DNA from: Weeksellaceae bacterium
GTDB taxonomy: Bacteria > Bacteroidota > Bacteroidia > Flavobacteriales > Weeksellaceae
Length of the DNA: 7,285 nt
Direction: 5' to 3'
NCBI GenBank assembly: GCA_028698395.1
Contig: JAQVDG010000097.1
Location: 1-7,285, forward strand
Shown in pieces: positions 1 through 5,984 of the stretch. Below the pieces are notes generated by a model. That model had not been told where the DNA came from and searched no databases. It was given only the letters and a program-made list of their open reading frames with translations. Each line of letters opens with the position of its first letter. The stretch's first letter is position 1. A program made the translations under genes and the position numbers.

Positions 1-552
1 GATCTTGTTGATGAACATGTAAAAACAAAAAAAAATCATGAGTTTTCTATACAACAAAAAATTCTGGCAGATAACAATTCTGACAAGAATCAATTTCTTG
101 CGATAGATATGGAATACCAATTTGAGCAAAAATCAATAAAAGAACGAACTGAAAACAAAACAAGATTTGACATTGTTGCAATTGATTTAGCAAATAATAA
201 AATAGTTCTTTTAGAACTGAAGCAAGGCTTTGCATCTTCTGATGGGAATTCTGGGGTGCTTGACCATATAAAAAAATATCAGGAACACATAAATCATTTG
301 GAATTTAGTGCATCATTGATTGCAGATATTAAAAGTATATTGAGGCAAAAGGAACTTCTTGGAATATATCAATTTACAACTAAAGCAATAATTGAAAACC
401 TTTGTAATTCTTCGATTGATTTTAAAGTGATTTTTGCATATAAAACCATAGAAGAAAAGGAACGCTACAAGAAAAAATACGGCAATGACGGTAAAACATT
501 ATTTATAAATACATCAACTCAAAAATACATTATTAAAACTGATGACATATAA
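1..552 (+). CDS. PD-(D/E)xK nuclease-like protein, 5' end outside window
   Basis: The frame is open from base 1 with no stop before the TAA at 550-552, so the gene starts upstream and 183 residues are visible. The ATG at 109 is internal to this frame and I do not take it as the start. The core reads RFDIVAIDLANNKIVLLELK (visible residues 55-74). It fits a PD-(D/E)xK restriction-like fold, with D57 and E72-x-K74 as candidate metal-binding and catalytic residues and an acidic residue in IDMEYQ (E38) as a possible first acidic position. A helix resembling the usual following segment (GVLDHIKKYQEHI) comes next. The last 11 bases overlap the start of the next gene, which suggests translational coupling. 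I do not recognise the family. The nuclease fold is an inference from the motif; the role is probably DNA cleavage or defence, given the neighbours. Confidence 0.7.
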   Translation, partial: DLVDEHVKTKKNHEFSIQQKILADNNSDKNQFLAIDMEYQFEQKSIKERTENKTRFDIVAIDLANNKIVLLELKQGFASSDGNSGVLDHIKKYQEHINHLEFSASLIADIKSILRQKELLGIYQFTTKAIIENLCNSSIDFKVIFAYKTIEEKERYKKKYGNDGKTLFINTSTQKYIIKTDDI

Positions 553-1495
553 AGAGAAACAAAGAAAACTGCAGACGCAAAAACTATTATACAAGTATCC
601 TGCTTTATTTGAGCACGATAAAGGAGGTGCACCATTTGATAAATATGATTCTTTGATTTTTGTATTGCAGGATGGGAAAAACAATTTATATCAGAGTATA
701 ATATTAGATGCTATCAATTATTTTAAAGAGAACGATATTGCTTGGTGGGGAGACAATGAAAAATATCCAACAGGGCACATGCTATCCTCTCAAATTCAAT
801 GCTTAAATTATTTGTTTGCAATGAGAAAAGACAAAGAAGCTGTGTTAGAATTGGCTCAACTTTTCGATTCCGAAATTGATGATGTTTGTCACACATTAAA
901 TGATTTTGATCCTGGATTTATAGCATTCGAATTTGCCTATAAAAATGAAGAATTACTTGGCGAGAATGATGATGGAGCAAAACGTGGGACAAAGTGTACT
1001 TCTATTGATGCATTTATAATTGCCAAGAAAGGAGATAAGAAAATTCTTATTCCTGTTGAATGGAAGTACACCGAGTCGTATTTAGATTGTGAAAATAAGG
1101 CCCTTGAAATTTCAAGTGGAAAAAAACGGCAATCTAGATATAATCACCTAATTTTATCGTCACATCAATTAAAACCGTTTTCTGATTTGCCAAATTCTGC
1201 TTATTACTTTGAGCCATTTTACGAATTTATGCGACAAACTCTTTTGGTTGAACAAATGATAAAACGAGGGCTTGCCGATGATTTTTTGCATGTTGTGATT
1301 ATATCTGAGAAAAATGAAGATTTATTAGGAAGCAGTTATAAATTTTCGCCCGACAATTTGGAGACAATTTGGCGTAATTGTTTAACTGATCAAGCAAAAT
1401 TCAAATTAGTTCAAAATAGTAAATTGTTGAGCATTTTCGAAAAACGCGAAGAGTATAATGACCTGTTCAACTATCTTAATCAAAGATATTTTTAA
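542..1495 (+). CDS. PGN_0703-type putative restriction endonuclease
   Basis: A 317-residue protein that resembles the PGN_0703 family of putative restriction endonucleases, named after a Porphyromonas gingivalis protein. The catalytic core is visible as FIAFEF (E130), TSIDAFII (D156) and IPVEWKYTESY (E173, K175), which together make an E...D...ExK arrangement of the PD-(D/E)xK superfamily. The C-terminal half (YYFEPFYEFMRQTLL, residues about 220-236, and beyond) is mixed helical and strand-like with no signal peptide or membrane segment, so a cytoplasmic DNA-acting enzyme is expected. The ATG at 542 overlaps the upstream gene by 11 bases, and hsdS starts 3 bases after the stop, so the three are probably co-transcribed. 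The family assignment is from memory of conserved motifs; cleavage specificity cannot be read from the sequence. Confidence 0.78.
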   Translation: MTYKEKQRKLQTQKLLYKYPALFEHDKGGAPFDKYDSLIFVLQDGKNNLYQSIILDAINYFKENDIAWWGDNEKYPTGHMLSSQIQCLNYLFAMRKDKEAVLELAQLFDSEIDDVCHTLNDFDPGFIAFEFAYKNEELLGENDDGAKRGTKCTSIDAFIIAKKGDKKILIPVEWKYTESYLDCENKALEISSGKKRQSRYNHLILSSHQLKPFSDLPNSAYYFEPFYEFMRQTLLVEQMIKRGLADDFLHVVIISEKNEDLLGSSYKFSPDNLETIWRNCLTDQAKFKLVQNSKLLSIFEKREEYNDLFNYLNQRYF

Positions 1496-1498
1496 GCA

Positions 1499-2020
1499 AT
1501 GAGCAAAGAAAACTACAAAAGAATTGGAGATTGTATTAAGCTAGTTAGAATAAAAAATTCCGACTTAAAAACAAAGACTTTGTTGGGGATCAACATTGAT
1601 AAATATTTTATGCCTTCGGTAGCAAATATTGTTGGAACTGATTTAACAAATTATAGAATTGTTCAAAAGGAGCAATTCGCTTGTAATAGGATGCACGTAG
1701 GACGAGATTATAGGATTCCGATTTCCATGTCAAATATTGACGAACCATTTATTGTCTCTCCTGCTTATGATGTGTTTGAAGTTAAAGATAAATCTGTTTT
1801 GCTGCCCGAATACCTAATGATGTGGTTTTTGAGAAAAGAATTTGATAGAAACGCATGGTTCTATACAGACGCTGATGTAAGGGGAGGCCTCTCATGGGAA
1901 GACTTCTGCAACATGCAGCTCCCAGTCCCTTCCATCGAAACCCAGCGCAAGATAGTTGCCGAGTACAGAACTGTTGAAGATCGAATAAGTTTAAATAACA
2001 AACTAATCCAAAAACTCTAA
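1499..2020 (+). CDS. hsdS: HsdS N-terminal half (TRD1)
   Basis: A 173-residue product containing the first TRD (about residues 1-140) and the start of the central conserved region (LPVPSIETQRKIVAEY, 141-156, followed by DRISLNNKLIQKL), a hallmark of type I HsdS proteins where 'P...QxxIV..Y..' leads into a long helix. The ATG lies 3 bases after the preceding stop. The protein ends prematurely at a TAA that replaces a Glu in the KLEETAQ helix. Its conserved tail (about 1880-2017) uses many more G/C-ending codons than the AT-rich TRD before it, which suggests that TRD1 and the conserved block have different histories. Truncated HsdS proteins with one TRD are known in other systems to form dimers that recognise symmetric sites, so this fragment might be functional; that is inference. 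HsdM and HsdR partners are not in the window. Confidence 0.85.
   Translation: MSKENYKRIGDCIKLVRIKNSDLKTKTLLGINIDKYFMPSVANIVGTDLTNYRIVQKEQFACNRMHVGRDYRIPISMSNIDEPFIVSPAYDVFEVKDKSVLLPEYLMMWFLRKEFDRNAWFYTDADVRGGLSWEDFCNMQLPVPSIETQRKIVAEYRTVEDRISLNNKLIQKL
2018..2020 (+). other. In-frame nonsense codon in the conserved HsdS helix
   Basis: The TAA lies between AAA CTC and GAA ACG GCT CAG. The downstream residues ETAQAVYREWFVEFEFP are intact HsdS consensus in the same frame, and the TAA occupies the first Glu of the usual LEETAQ. A single G-to-T change from GAA explains it. It is not in a homopolymer or tandem repeat, so slipped-strand phase variation is not suggested. Confidence 0.85.
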
Positions 2021-2053
2021 GAAACGGCTCAGGCGGTTTATAGGGAGTGGTTT

Positions 2054-3472
2054 GTGGAGTTTGAGTTCCCAACTTCCCCTCCTTTGGAGGGGTGTCCGCA
2101 GGACGGGGTGGTCAATATACCTGACCACACCAGAATGCCCGACCAGGACGGGGTGGTCAATATACCTGACCACACCAGAATGCCCGACCAGGACGGGGTG
2201 GTCAATATACCTGACCACACCAGAATGCCCGACCAGGACGGGGTGGTCGAAATGCCCGACCACACCGGAATGCCCAGCCAGGACACGGTGGTCAATTACC
2301 CCGACCAACCCGAACAGCAGGACACCCCGAAGTTAAAACGAAACTCAATAAACTATTTTAGTTTACCATATAATCCGGGTTTGCGCCAACGAGCAAGGGA
2401 GTTAAGAAAGGCCGGCAACTTAGCCGAGGTTTTATTTTGGAAGCAAGTGCGCAATAAATCTTTTAAAGGATTGGATTTTGACAGACAGAAAATAATTGGA
2501 AATTATATTGTTGATTTTTATTGCCCTAACTGTCAAGTTGTTGTAGAGATTGATGGAGCTAGTCATAACGATAAGCAGGAATATGATGCTAAACGCGATG
2601 AATTCCTCCAAAGTATTGGGCTTACTGTTTTTCATTTTACTGATTATGAGGTTAAAGAAAATATTGATGCTGTAATGAGTTTTCTTGATAAGCATCCAGC
2701 CTTAAATGTGGAAAGATTATCAGATTCTCAAGAAAAAGACGTGGTGGACAAAGCGTGCCAGCAGGTTACACAGGGTGTATATGCTGGCAGTTTTGACCAG
2801 CAGCTAACACAGAGTGTAAGTGCTGGCAATTTTGACCACCCCGTCCTGCGGACACCCCTCCAGAGGAGGGGAAGCTCGCAGGTCGGATATAAGAGTAGTG
2901 GTGGGGAAATGGTTTGGTGTGAAGAATTGGGAAAGGAAGTGCCGGAGGGGTGGAAAGTGCTTCAAATCTCAGATATTGGAGAGATAAAAGCTGGTGGAGA
3001 TAAACCAAATGTGTTTTCAGAAATTAAAACAAAGGATTGTGAAATTCCCATATATTCGAATGGGATTACAAATGATGGCCTTTATGGTTACACAAATAAA
3101 CACAATTTTCCAGAGAACAGTATTACAATTTCAGCAAGGGGAACAATCGGTTTTTGTGTTTTAAGGAGGGAGAACTTTGATGCAATTGTAAGGCTTTTAG
3201 TATTAATTCCAAATCATCAATCATCTTCTCTTTATTTGTGGCAAACGATTAAGCAAATTGAATTTGACAATTCCGGCTCCGTTCAAAACCAACTTACAAT
3301 TCCACAAATTGCTGTGATCAAAGTTTTGTTTCCTGAGTTAGAAGTTATTTACAGCTATAACTCAATTGTTAGTCTGATTTATCAAAATTCTCAGATTTTA
3401 TTAAAAGAAAACCAAAAGCTAACGGAACTGAAAGAATTGTTGCTTTCAAAGTTGGCGACAATAGAAAATTAA
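2054..3472 (+). CDS. hsdS: DUF559 endonuclease module fused in frame to HsdS C-terminal half (TRD2)
   Basis: A 472-residue open frame, in the same frame as the N-terminal half. Residues 1-6 (MEFEFP, from a GTG) are host HsdS. Residues about 7-275 come from an inserted element: 15-residue repeats QDGVVNIPDHTRMPD (16-90), a DUF559 domain (about 97-215) with IVDFYC (D154) and VEIDGASH (E165, D167, H171), and 13-residue repeats (236-261). From about 279 HsdS resumes with GYKSSGGEMVWCEELG, then TRD2, including ISARGTIGFCVL and RLLVLIPN, and a helical tail KENQKLTELKELLLSKL. If the upstream TAA is not suppressed, translation must restart. The GTG at 2054, ATGs in the repeats (2135, 2180, 2225, 2252, 2270) and ATG 2909 (MVWCEELGKEVP, giving TRD2 alone) are all possible, and I cannot choose between them. 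The stop lies 4 bases before sduA. Confidence 0.75.
   Translation: MEFEFPTSPPLEGCPQDGVVNIPDHTRMPDQDGVVNIPDHTRMPDQDGVVNIPDHTRMPDQDGVVEMPDHTGMPSQDTVVNYPDQPEQQDTPKLKRNSINYFSLPYNPGLRQRARELRKAGNLAEVLFWKQVRNKSFKGLDFDRQKIIGNYIVDFYCPNCQVVVEIDGASHNDKQEYDAKRDEFLQSIGLTVFHFTDYEVKENIDAVMSFLDKHPALNVERLSDSQEKDVVDKACQQVTQGVYAGSFDQQLTQSVSAGNFDHPVLRTPLQRRGSSQVGYKSSGGEMVWCEELGKEVPEGWKVLQISDIGEIKAGGDKPNVFSEIKTKDCEIPIYSNGITNDGLYGYTNKHNFPENSITISARGTIGFCVLRRENFDAIVRLLVLIPNHQSSSLYLWQTIKQIEFDNSGSVQNQLTIPQIAVIKVLFPELEVIYSYNSIVSLIYQNSQILLKENQKLTELKELLLSKLATIEN
2073..2115 (+). repeat. Left terminal inverted repeat of the DUF559 element
   Basis: This 43-base sequence is the reverse complement of 2832-2874 with a single mismatch (T at 2084 in the left copy). 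It holds two small hairpins: CCCCTCC/GGAGGGG around TTT (2076-2092) and GTCC/GGAC around GCA (2094-2104). Its inner end, CAGGACGGGGTGGTC, starts the 45-bp tandem array. In the hsdS frame it encodes SPPLEGCPQDGVV. Confidence 0.9.
2099..2323 (+). repeat. 45-bp tandem repeat array (15-residue unit)
   Basis: Five head-to-tail units start at 2099, 2144, 2189, 2234 and 2279. Units 1-3 are identical; unit 4 has several substitutions and unit 5 is degenerate. Each codes for QDGVVNIPDHTRMPD or a variant. The first 15 bases of the unit (CAGGACGGGGTGGTC) equal the inner end of the element's terminal repeat, and each perfect unit contains a GTGGTC...GACCAC hairpin. Because 45 is a multiple of 3, unit gain or loss would not break the reading frame. 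Identity of the first three units points to recent amplification. Confidence 0.92.
2342..2698 (+). other. DUF559 (Vsr/MutH-like endonuclease) domain inside the element
   Basis: About 119 residues run from NSINYFSLPYNPG to FLDKH. They match the DUF559 pattern closely: a helix RARELRKAGNLAEVLFWKQV, then FKGLDFDRQKIIGNY, IVDFYCPNCQVVVEIDGASH, and YDAKRDEFLQSIGLTVFHFT. The conserved Asp of VDF, the Glu and Asp of VEIDG and the His two residues later are present, along with the early Glu of the AE-LFW helix, so the nuclease site looks intact. DUF559 proteins belong to the PD-(D/E)xK superfamily and are related to the Vsr mismatch nuclease. Substrate and activity of this branch are not known to me. 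As a free protein it would have to start within the repeats (for example ATG 2225 or 2270) and would continue into HsdS. Confidence 0.85.
2759..2836 (+). repeat. 39-bp tandem duplication (13-residue unit)
   Basis: Two adjacent, diverged 39-bp copies (2759-2797 and 2798-2836) encode QQVTQGVYAGSFD and QQLTQSVSAGNFD. The array abuts the right inverted repeat, mirroring the position of the 45-bp array at the left end, but the unit sequence is unrelated apart from the final GAC joining the terminal repeat. The unit length is again a multiple of 3. Confidence 0.85.
2832..2874 (-). repeat. Right terminal inverted repeat of the DUF559 element
   Basis: Inverted copy of 2073-2115, identical at 42 of 43 positions. 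The same two hairpins are present: CCCCTCC/GGAGGGG around AGA (2855-2871) and GTCC/GGAC around TGC (2843-2853). In the hsdS frame it encodes FDHPVLRTPLQRRGS. Confidence 0.9.
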
Positions 3473-3476
3473 AGAT

Positions 3477-4640
3477 ATGAGCAGAAATTCTCAAAATACA
3501 ACTTCAGAAGAAGAGATAATATTAAACTACAAGCCCAATCGATTGTATTGGCATGAATTTGAGGCAGGAAGATTCTTTCAAGTCGTTCACGAAGATGAAA
3601 AAGGTGCTGTCCTAAAATTTGCTCCAAGAACGATGTTGAAAGTCATCTATATCAAAGACCAAGATGATATTGAAGGCTTTGAAATCATAAAAGTAGTTCA
3701 CAATCAAGAAACAGAAAAAATTAAGTTGAGTAAATTCAATTTTGCTCAATTAAAAGCATTTCTTTCCTTTATTAGCGAAATTGATTTAAAAGGCGTAACT
3801 GAAAAAAGACTCAAAATTCTTGATGACCAAGAATTAGATACTGATTCGATTCGATCTGTAAAAACATTGCTTTCAAAAAGCGGTGGTGCCGAATTAGTTG
3901 AATCACTAATTAACGAAGGTATTATTTCTTCAAAAGATATTGTGAATACTTCATTCAGAAAGAGAGGGATTCAAATTTTTGCTGATTTAATAAGCAACCC
4001 AAACTACTGGAAAACATATGCGGTAGATAATTCAATTTCTACGCAAAGCGAAGAAAAGGTTTGGCAATACTTTTTTGAAAAAAATCAATGGATTTTTGGA
4101 TATGGTCTAGATTATCGTTTTCAGCAAATTTTACAGAGAGAGGTGCACTTATCAGATGCACAACTTGACGGTTCTAATTCTGTTATTGGAGATTATTTAC
4201 TTGGGGACAAATTCTTTACTACATTTATTGAATTAAAGAAACCATCTACACCGCTTTTCGGGAATGAGAAAAATCGTTCAAACTCTTGGCGTCTTTCAAA
4301 CGATTTGATTGATAGTGTCTCGCAAATTCTCGAACAGAAAGCATCAGGATTAATTCGATTGACAGGGGAAGGTTATATTGGTGGCGAACCCCTTCAACAA
4401 AAAACATACGACTCAAAAGTTATTCTTATTATTGGCATTTGGAGAGAACTTGAAAAATCTACCTGTTCCTTAGAAAAAGAAATAAAAAAGAAAACTTTAG
4501 AACTATTTAGGCGTGACAGTAGAAATGTTGAAATCATTACTTTTGATGAACTTTATGAAAGGGCTTGCTTTATTGCCAATGGCAAACAAATAGAACCTTT
4601 ACCCATTTCCATTTTTGATGGTGATGATTTGCCATTTTAA
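3477..4640 (+). CDS. sduA: Shedu anti-phage nuclease SduA (DUF4263)
   Basis: A 387-residue protein with a C-terminal Shedu/DUF4263 nuclease domain. The segment EEKVWQYFFEKNQWIFGYG (192-210) is the typical entry to the domain. GDYLL (D239) and FIELKKPSTPLF (E252, K254) form the PD-(D/E)xK core. NSWRLSNDLIDSVSQI (269-284), SKVILIIG (313-320) and the late RRDSRNVEIITFDELYERA (345-363) are also characteristic. The N-terminal 180 residues are a separate region likely to sense a trigger or regulate the nuclease. In characterised Shedu systems a single protein gives phage resistance through DNA cleavage or nicking; here that role is inferred by family. There is no signal peptide or membrane segment. 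The ATG is 4 bases after the hsdS stop, so the gene probably shares the restriction operon's transcript. No obvious damage is seen. Confidence 0.9.
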   Translation: MSRNSQNTTSEEEIILNYKPNRLYWHEFEAGRFFQVVHEDEKGAVLKFAPRTMLKVIYIKDQDDIEGFEIIKVVHNQETEKIKLSKFNFAQLKAFLSFISEIDLKGVTEKRLKILDDQELDTDSIRSVKTLLSKSGGAELVESLINEGIISSKDIVNTSFRKRGIQIFADLISNPNYWKTYAVDNSISTQSEEKVWQYFFEKNQWIFGYGLDYRFQQILQREVHLSDAQLDGSNSVIGDYLLGDKFFTTFIELKKPSTPLFGNEKNRSNSWRLSNDLIDSVSQILEQKASGLIRLTGEGYIGGEPLQQKTYDSKVILIIGIWRELEKSTCSLEKEIKKKTLELFRRDSRNVEIITFDELYERACFIANGKQIEPLPISIFDGDDLPF

Positions 4641-4703
4641 TGGCTCGAAAATTTGCATGGTGGTTATTGATTATAGAAAGTTAAAAAAATAGGTGATTAT
4701 AGC

Positions 4704-5975
4704 ATGACAAATGGTGAAATAGAAAGATTAGGAGAAAGAATAACATCATCCGACAAAATATTGACTGAAGACATTGAATTATTACAGGAATTTAGAAAAT
4801 CCTTTAAAGATCCTTTATCAAATACTTTTGATGTGTTGAGGACTTTAACAATGAAAGTTGATAAAAAAGCAATTGTAACTTGCAGAATTAAGAGGATTGA
4901 TACAATTATTAGGAAACTTAAAAGATTTAAAAATAACCCATCTGGTAGAATGCCTCTTCACAAAATGTGGGATATAGCTGGTTGTAGGTGCATTTTTGAT
5001 TCAAATGATGTGTCTCAAATTTATAGATTAAAAGATCTTTTAATTAAACATTATGGAGAATGTAAGATTAAAGATTATGTCAAAGTTCAAAAAAAAGATG
5101 GCTACCAATCATTACATATTTATGTGCAGGATAAAATATCAAATAAAAAAATTGAAATTCAGATCAGAATAACTCGTCAACACAATTGGGCGACCTTAGT
5201 TGAAATTCTGGATTTGATTTTTAATACAAAGATTAAAGAAGGAGAGAAAAATCTGGAATTACAAAGATTTTTATTCCTTTTTTCTAAAAGGGACACATTG
5301 AGTGTCGAAGAAAATTTAGAGCTTATTAAATTTGAAAGGCAATATAATATTTTTAGAAAAATGAGCGATATTTTTTCTAAAAATTACATTAGGATTAGAA
5401 GACAATGGATTTCACAAAAGAAAGATGGTTCATTTTATGTCATTGAAGCAAATAAAGACTTGTCTTCGACCATTGATTCTTTTAAAGATTTTGAAAGTGC
5501 TGAAAATCAGTATTATCAGAAGTACACCAGTAATAGTGACTCAAATATAGTATTAACATATATTAAGAATGCCGAATATAAACAGATAAGTAAGGCTTAT
5601 TCTAATTATGTTTTAACAATGCACTCGTTCTTTGAGGACTATAAAAAGATACTTGAAGATCAAATAATTGAGCAATTAAATGCAAGGAAGTTTTTTAAGG
5701 TATGGAGGAGTCTCAGTAGGTACCGAAAGACAACTGCTATATATTTGAGAAATATTAGAAATGAAATTAAAGAATTAAATGTTTGCCATAAAGATTCATC
5801 GATAAAAAGCATACACAAAAATGAATGGAAAAAAGATTTGTCAAAAGAGATTACAATTTGGCAAGAAAGCACTAAGCTTTTTTTTAGCAGACAAAGTGGA
5901 GCAATTAATAAAGGAGATATTTATGATTTTCTTATTGAAATGCAATATAGATTATTAGCTATTCAAATTAAATAG
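4704..5975 (+). CDS. RelA/SpoT-domain nucleotidyltransferase with long helical C-terminal region
   Basis: A 423-residue protein. The first 175 residues form a RelA/SpoT synthetase domain without a hydrolase domain. Visible motifs are CRIKRIDTIIRKLKRFKN (60-77), MWDIAGCRCIF (88-98, with D90, G93 and R95), KDYVKVQKKDGYQSLHIYVQ (123-142, the G-loop with Y134), and KIEIQIRITRQHNWATLVE (149-167, with E151, Q153, R155 and E167). All catalytic positions seem kept. Enzymes of this fold make (p)ppGpp or ppApp, or in toxic versions pyrophosphorylate tRNA ends. The remaining roughly 245 residues are charged and helical, with no cysteine cluster, membrane segment or domain I recognise, and could be a sensor or built-in neutralising region as in CapRel-type proteins. 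It lies 63 bases after sduA and 9 bases before the next gene. Product and toxicity cannot be told from sequence. Confidence 0.85.
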   Translation: MTNGEIERLGERITSSDKILTEDIELLQEFRKSFKDPLSNTFDVLRTLTMKVDKKAIVTCRIKRIDTIIRKLKRFKNNPSGRMPLHKMWDIAGCRCIFDSNDVSQIYRLKDLLIKHYGECKIKDYVKVQKKDGYQSLHIYVQDKISNKKIEIQIRITRQHNWATLVEILDLIFNTKIKEGEKNLELQRFLFLFSKRDTLSVEENLELIKFERQYNIFRKMSDIFSKNYIRIRRQWISQKKDGSFYVIEANKDLSSTIDSFKDFESAENQYYQKYTSNSDSNIVLTYIKNAEYKQISKAYSNYVLTMHSFFEDYKKILEDQIIEQLNARKFFKVWRSLSRYRKTTAIYLRNIRNEIKELNVCHKDSSIKSIHKNEWKKDLSKEITIWQESTKLFFSRQSGAINKGDIYDFLIEMQYRLLAIQIK

Positions 5976-5984
5976 TTTGACACA

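Larger units (their letters stand above)
2073..2874 (+). mobile_element. DUF559-encoding palindromic element inserted in hsdS
   Basis: An 802-bp block bounded by near-perfect 43-bp inverted repeats, inserted exactly between the HsdS segments ending VEFEFP and starting GYKSSGG. It contains a 45-bp tandem array at the left, a DUF559 endonuclease domain in the middle and a 39-bp tandem duplication at the right, and it is open throughout in the hsdS frame. Its ends are much richer in G and C than the surrounding DNA. No transposase is encoded and I see no clear target-site duplication: CCCAA lies left and CTCGC right. From general knowledge, similar GC-rich palindromes (translated as SPPLEGCPQDGVV or HPVLRTPLQRRG) with a DUF559 gene occur repeatedly in Bacteroidota genomes. 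That the DUF559 protein drives its mobility is an inference. The outer boundaries could be off by a few bases. Confidence 0.75.
1499..3472 (+). pseudogene. hsdS: Type I restriction specificity gene hsdS, interrupted by a nonsense codon and a DUF559 element
   Basis: HsdS supplies DNA sequence recognition for type I restriction-modification complexes through two target-recognition domains (TRDs) joined by conserved helices. Here TRD1 and the first conserved region (1499-2017) and TRD2 (about 2885-3472) lie in the same frame. They are separated by a TAA at 2018-2020 and by an inserted repeat-bounded DUF559 element (2073-2874). Reading through the TAA gives KL*ETAQAVYREWFVEFEFP, where the family has KLEETAQ..., so TAA stands where a Glu codon is expected (one G-to-T change from GAA). 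After the element the normal HsdS sequence resumes with GYKSSGGEMVWCEELGKEVP. Including the stop position, the open stretch is 657 codons, clearly longer than a usual HsdS of about 400-450. The halves could still act as separate half-subunits, so 'pseudogene' describes the gene structure and does not prove loss of function. Confidence 0.85.

Noticed and set aside
109..552. ATG at 109 as the start of the first gene
   Set aside because: The same frame is open back to base 1 and the upstream residues look coding (for example FLAIDMEYQF spans the ATG), so the ATG is internal.
2003..2308. Long minus-strand and alternative plus-strand open frames across the 45-bp repeats
   Set aside because: The unit length is a multiple of 3 with no stops in several frames, so shadow frames stay open by chance. 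The true frame is the one continuous with HsdS on both sides.
2099..2323. CRISPR array
   Set aside because: Units are contiguous with no unique spacers between them, and the sequence is coding. This is a tandem minisatellite.
2073..2874. Intein inserted in HsdS
   Set aside because: There is no Cys/Ser at the start, no C-terminal His-Asn, and no splicing-block motifs. The ends are DNA palindromes and do not look like protein-splicing junctions.
4640..4684. 14-codon open frame (MARKFAWWLLIIES) starting in the TAATG overlap with the sduA stop
   Set aside because: Too short to support as a gene. The stop-start overlap and hydrophobic composition are curious but could easily be chance in the 63-base gap.
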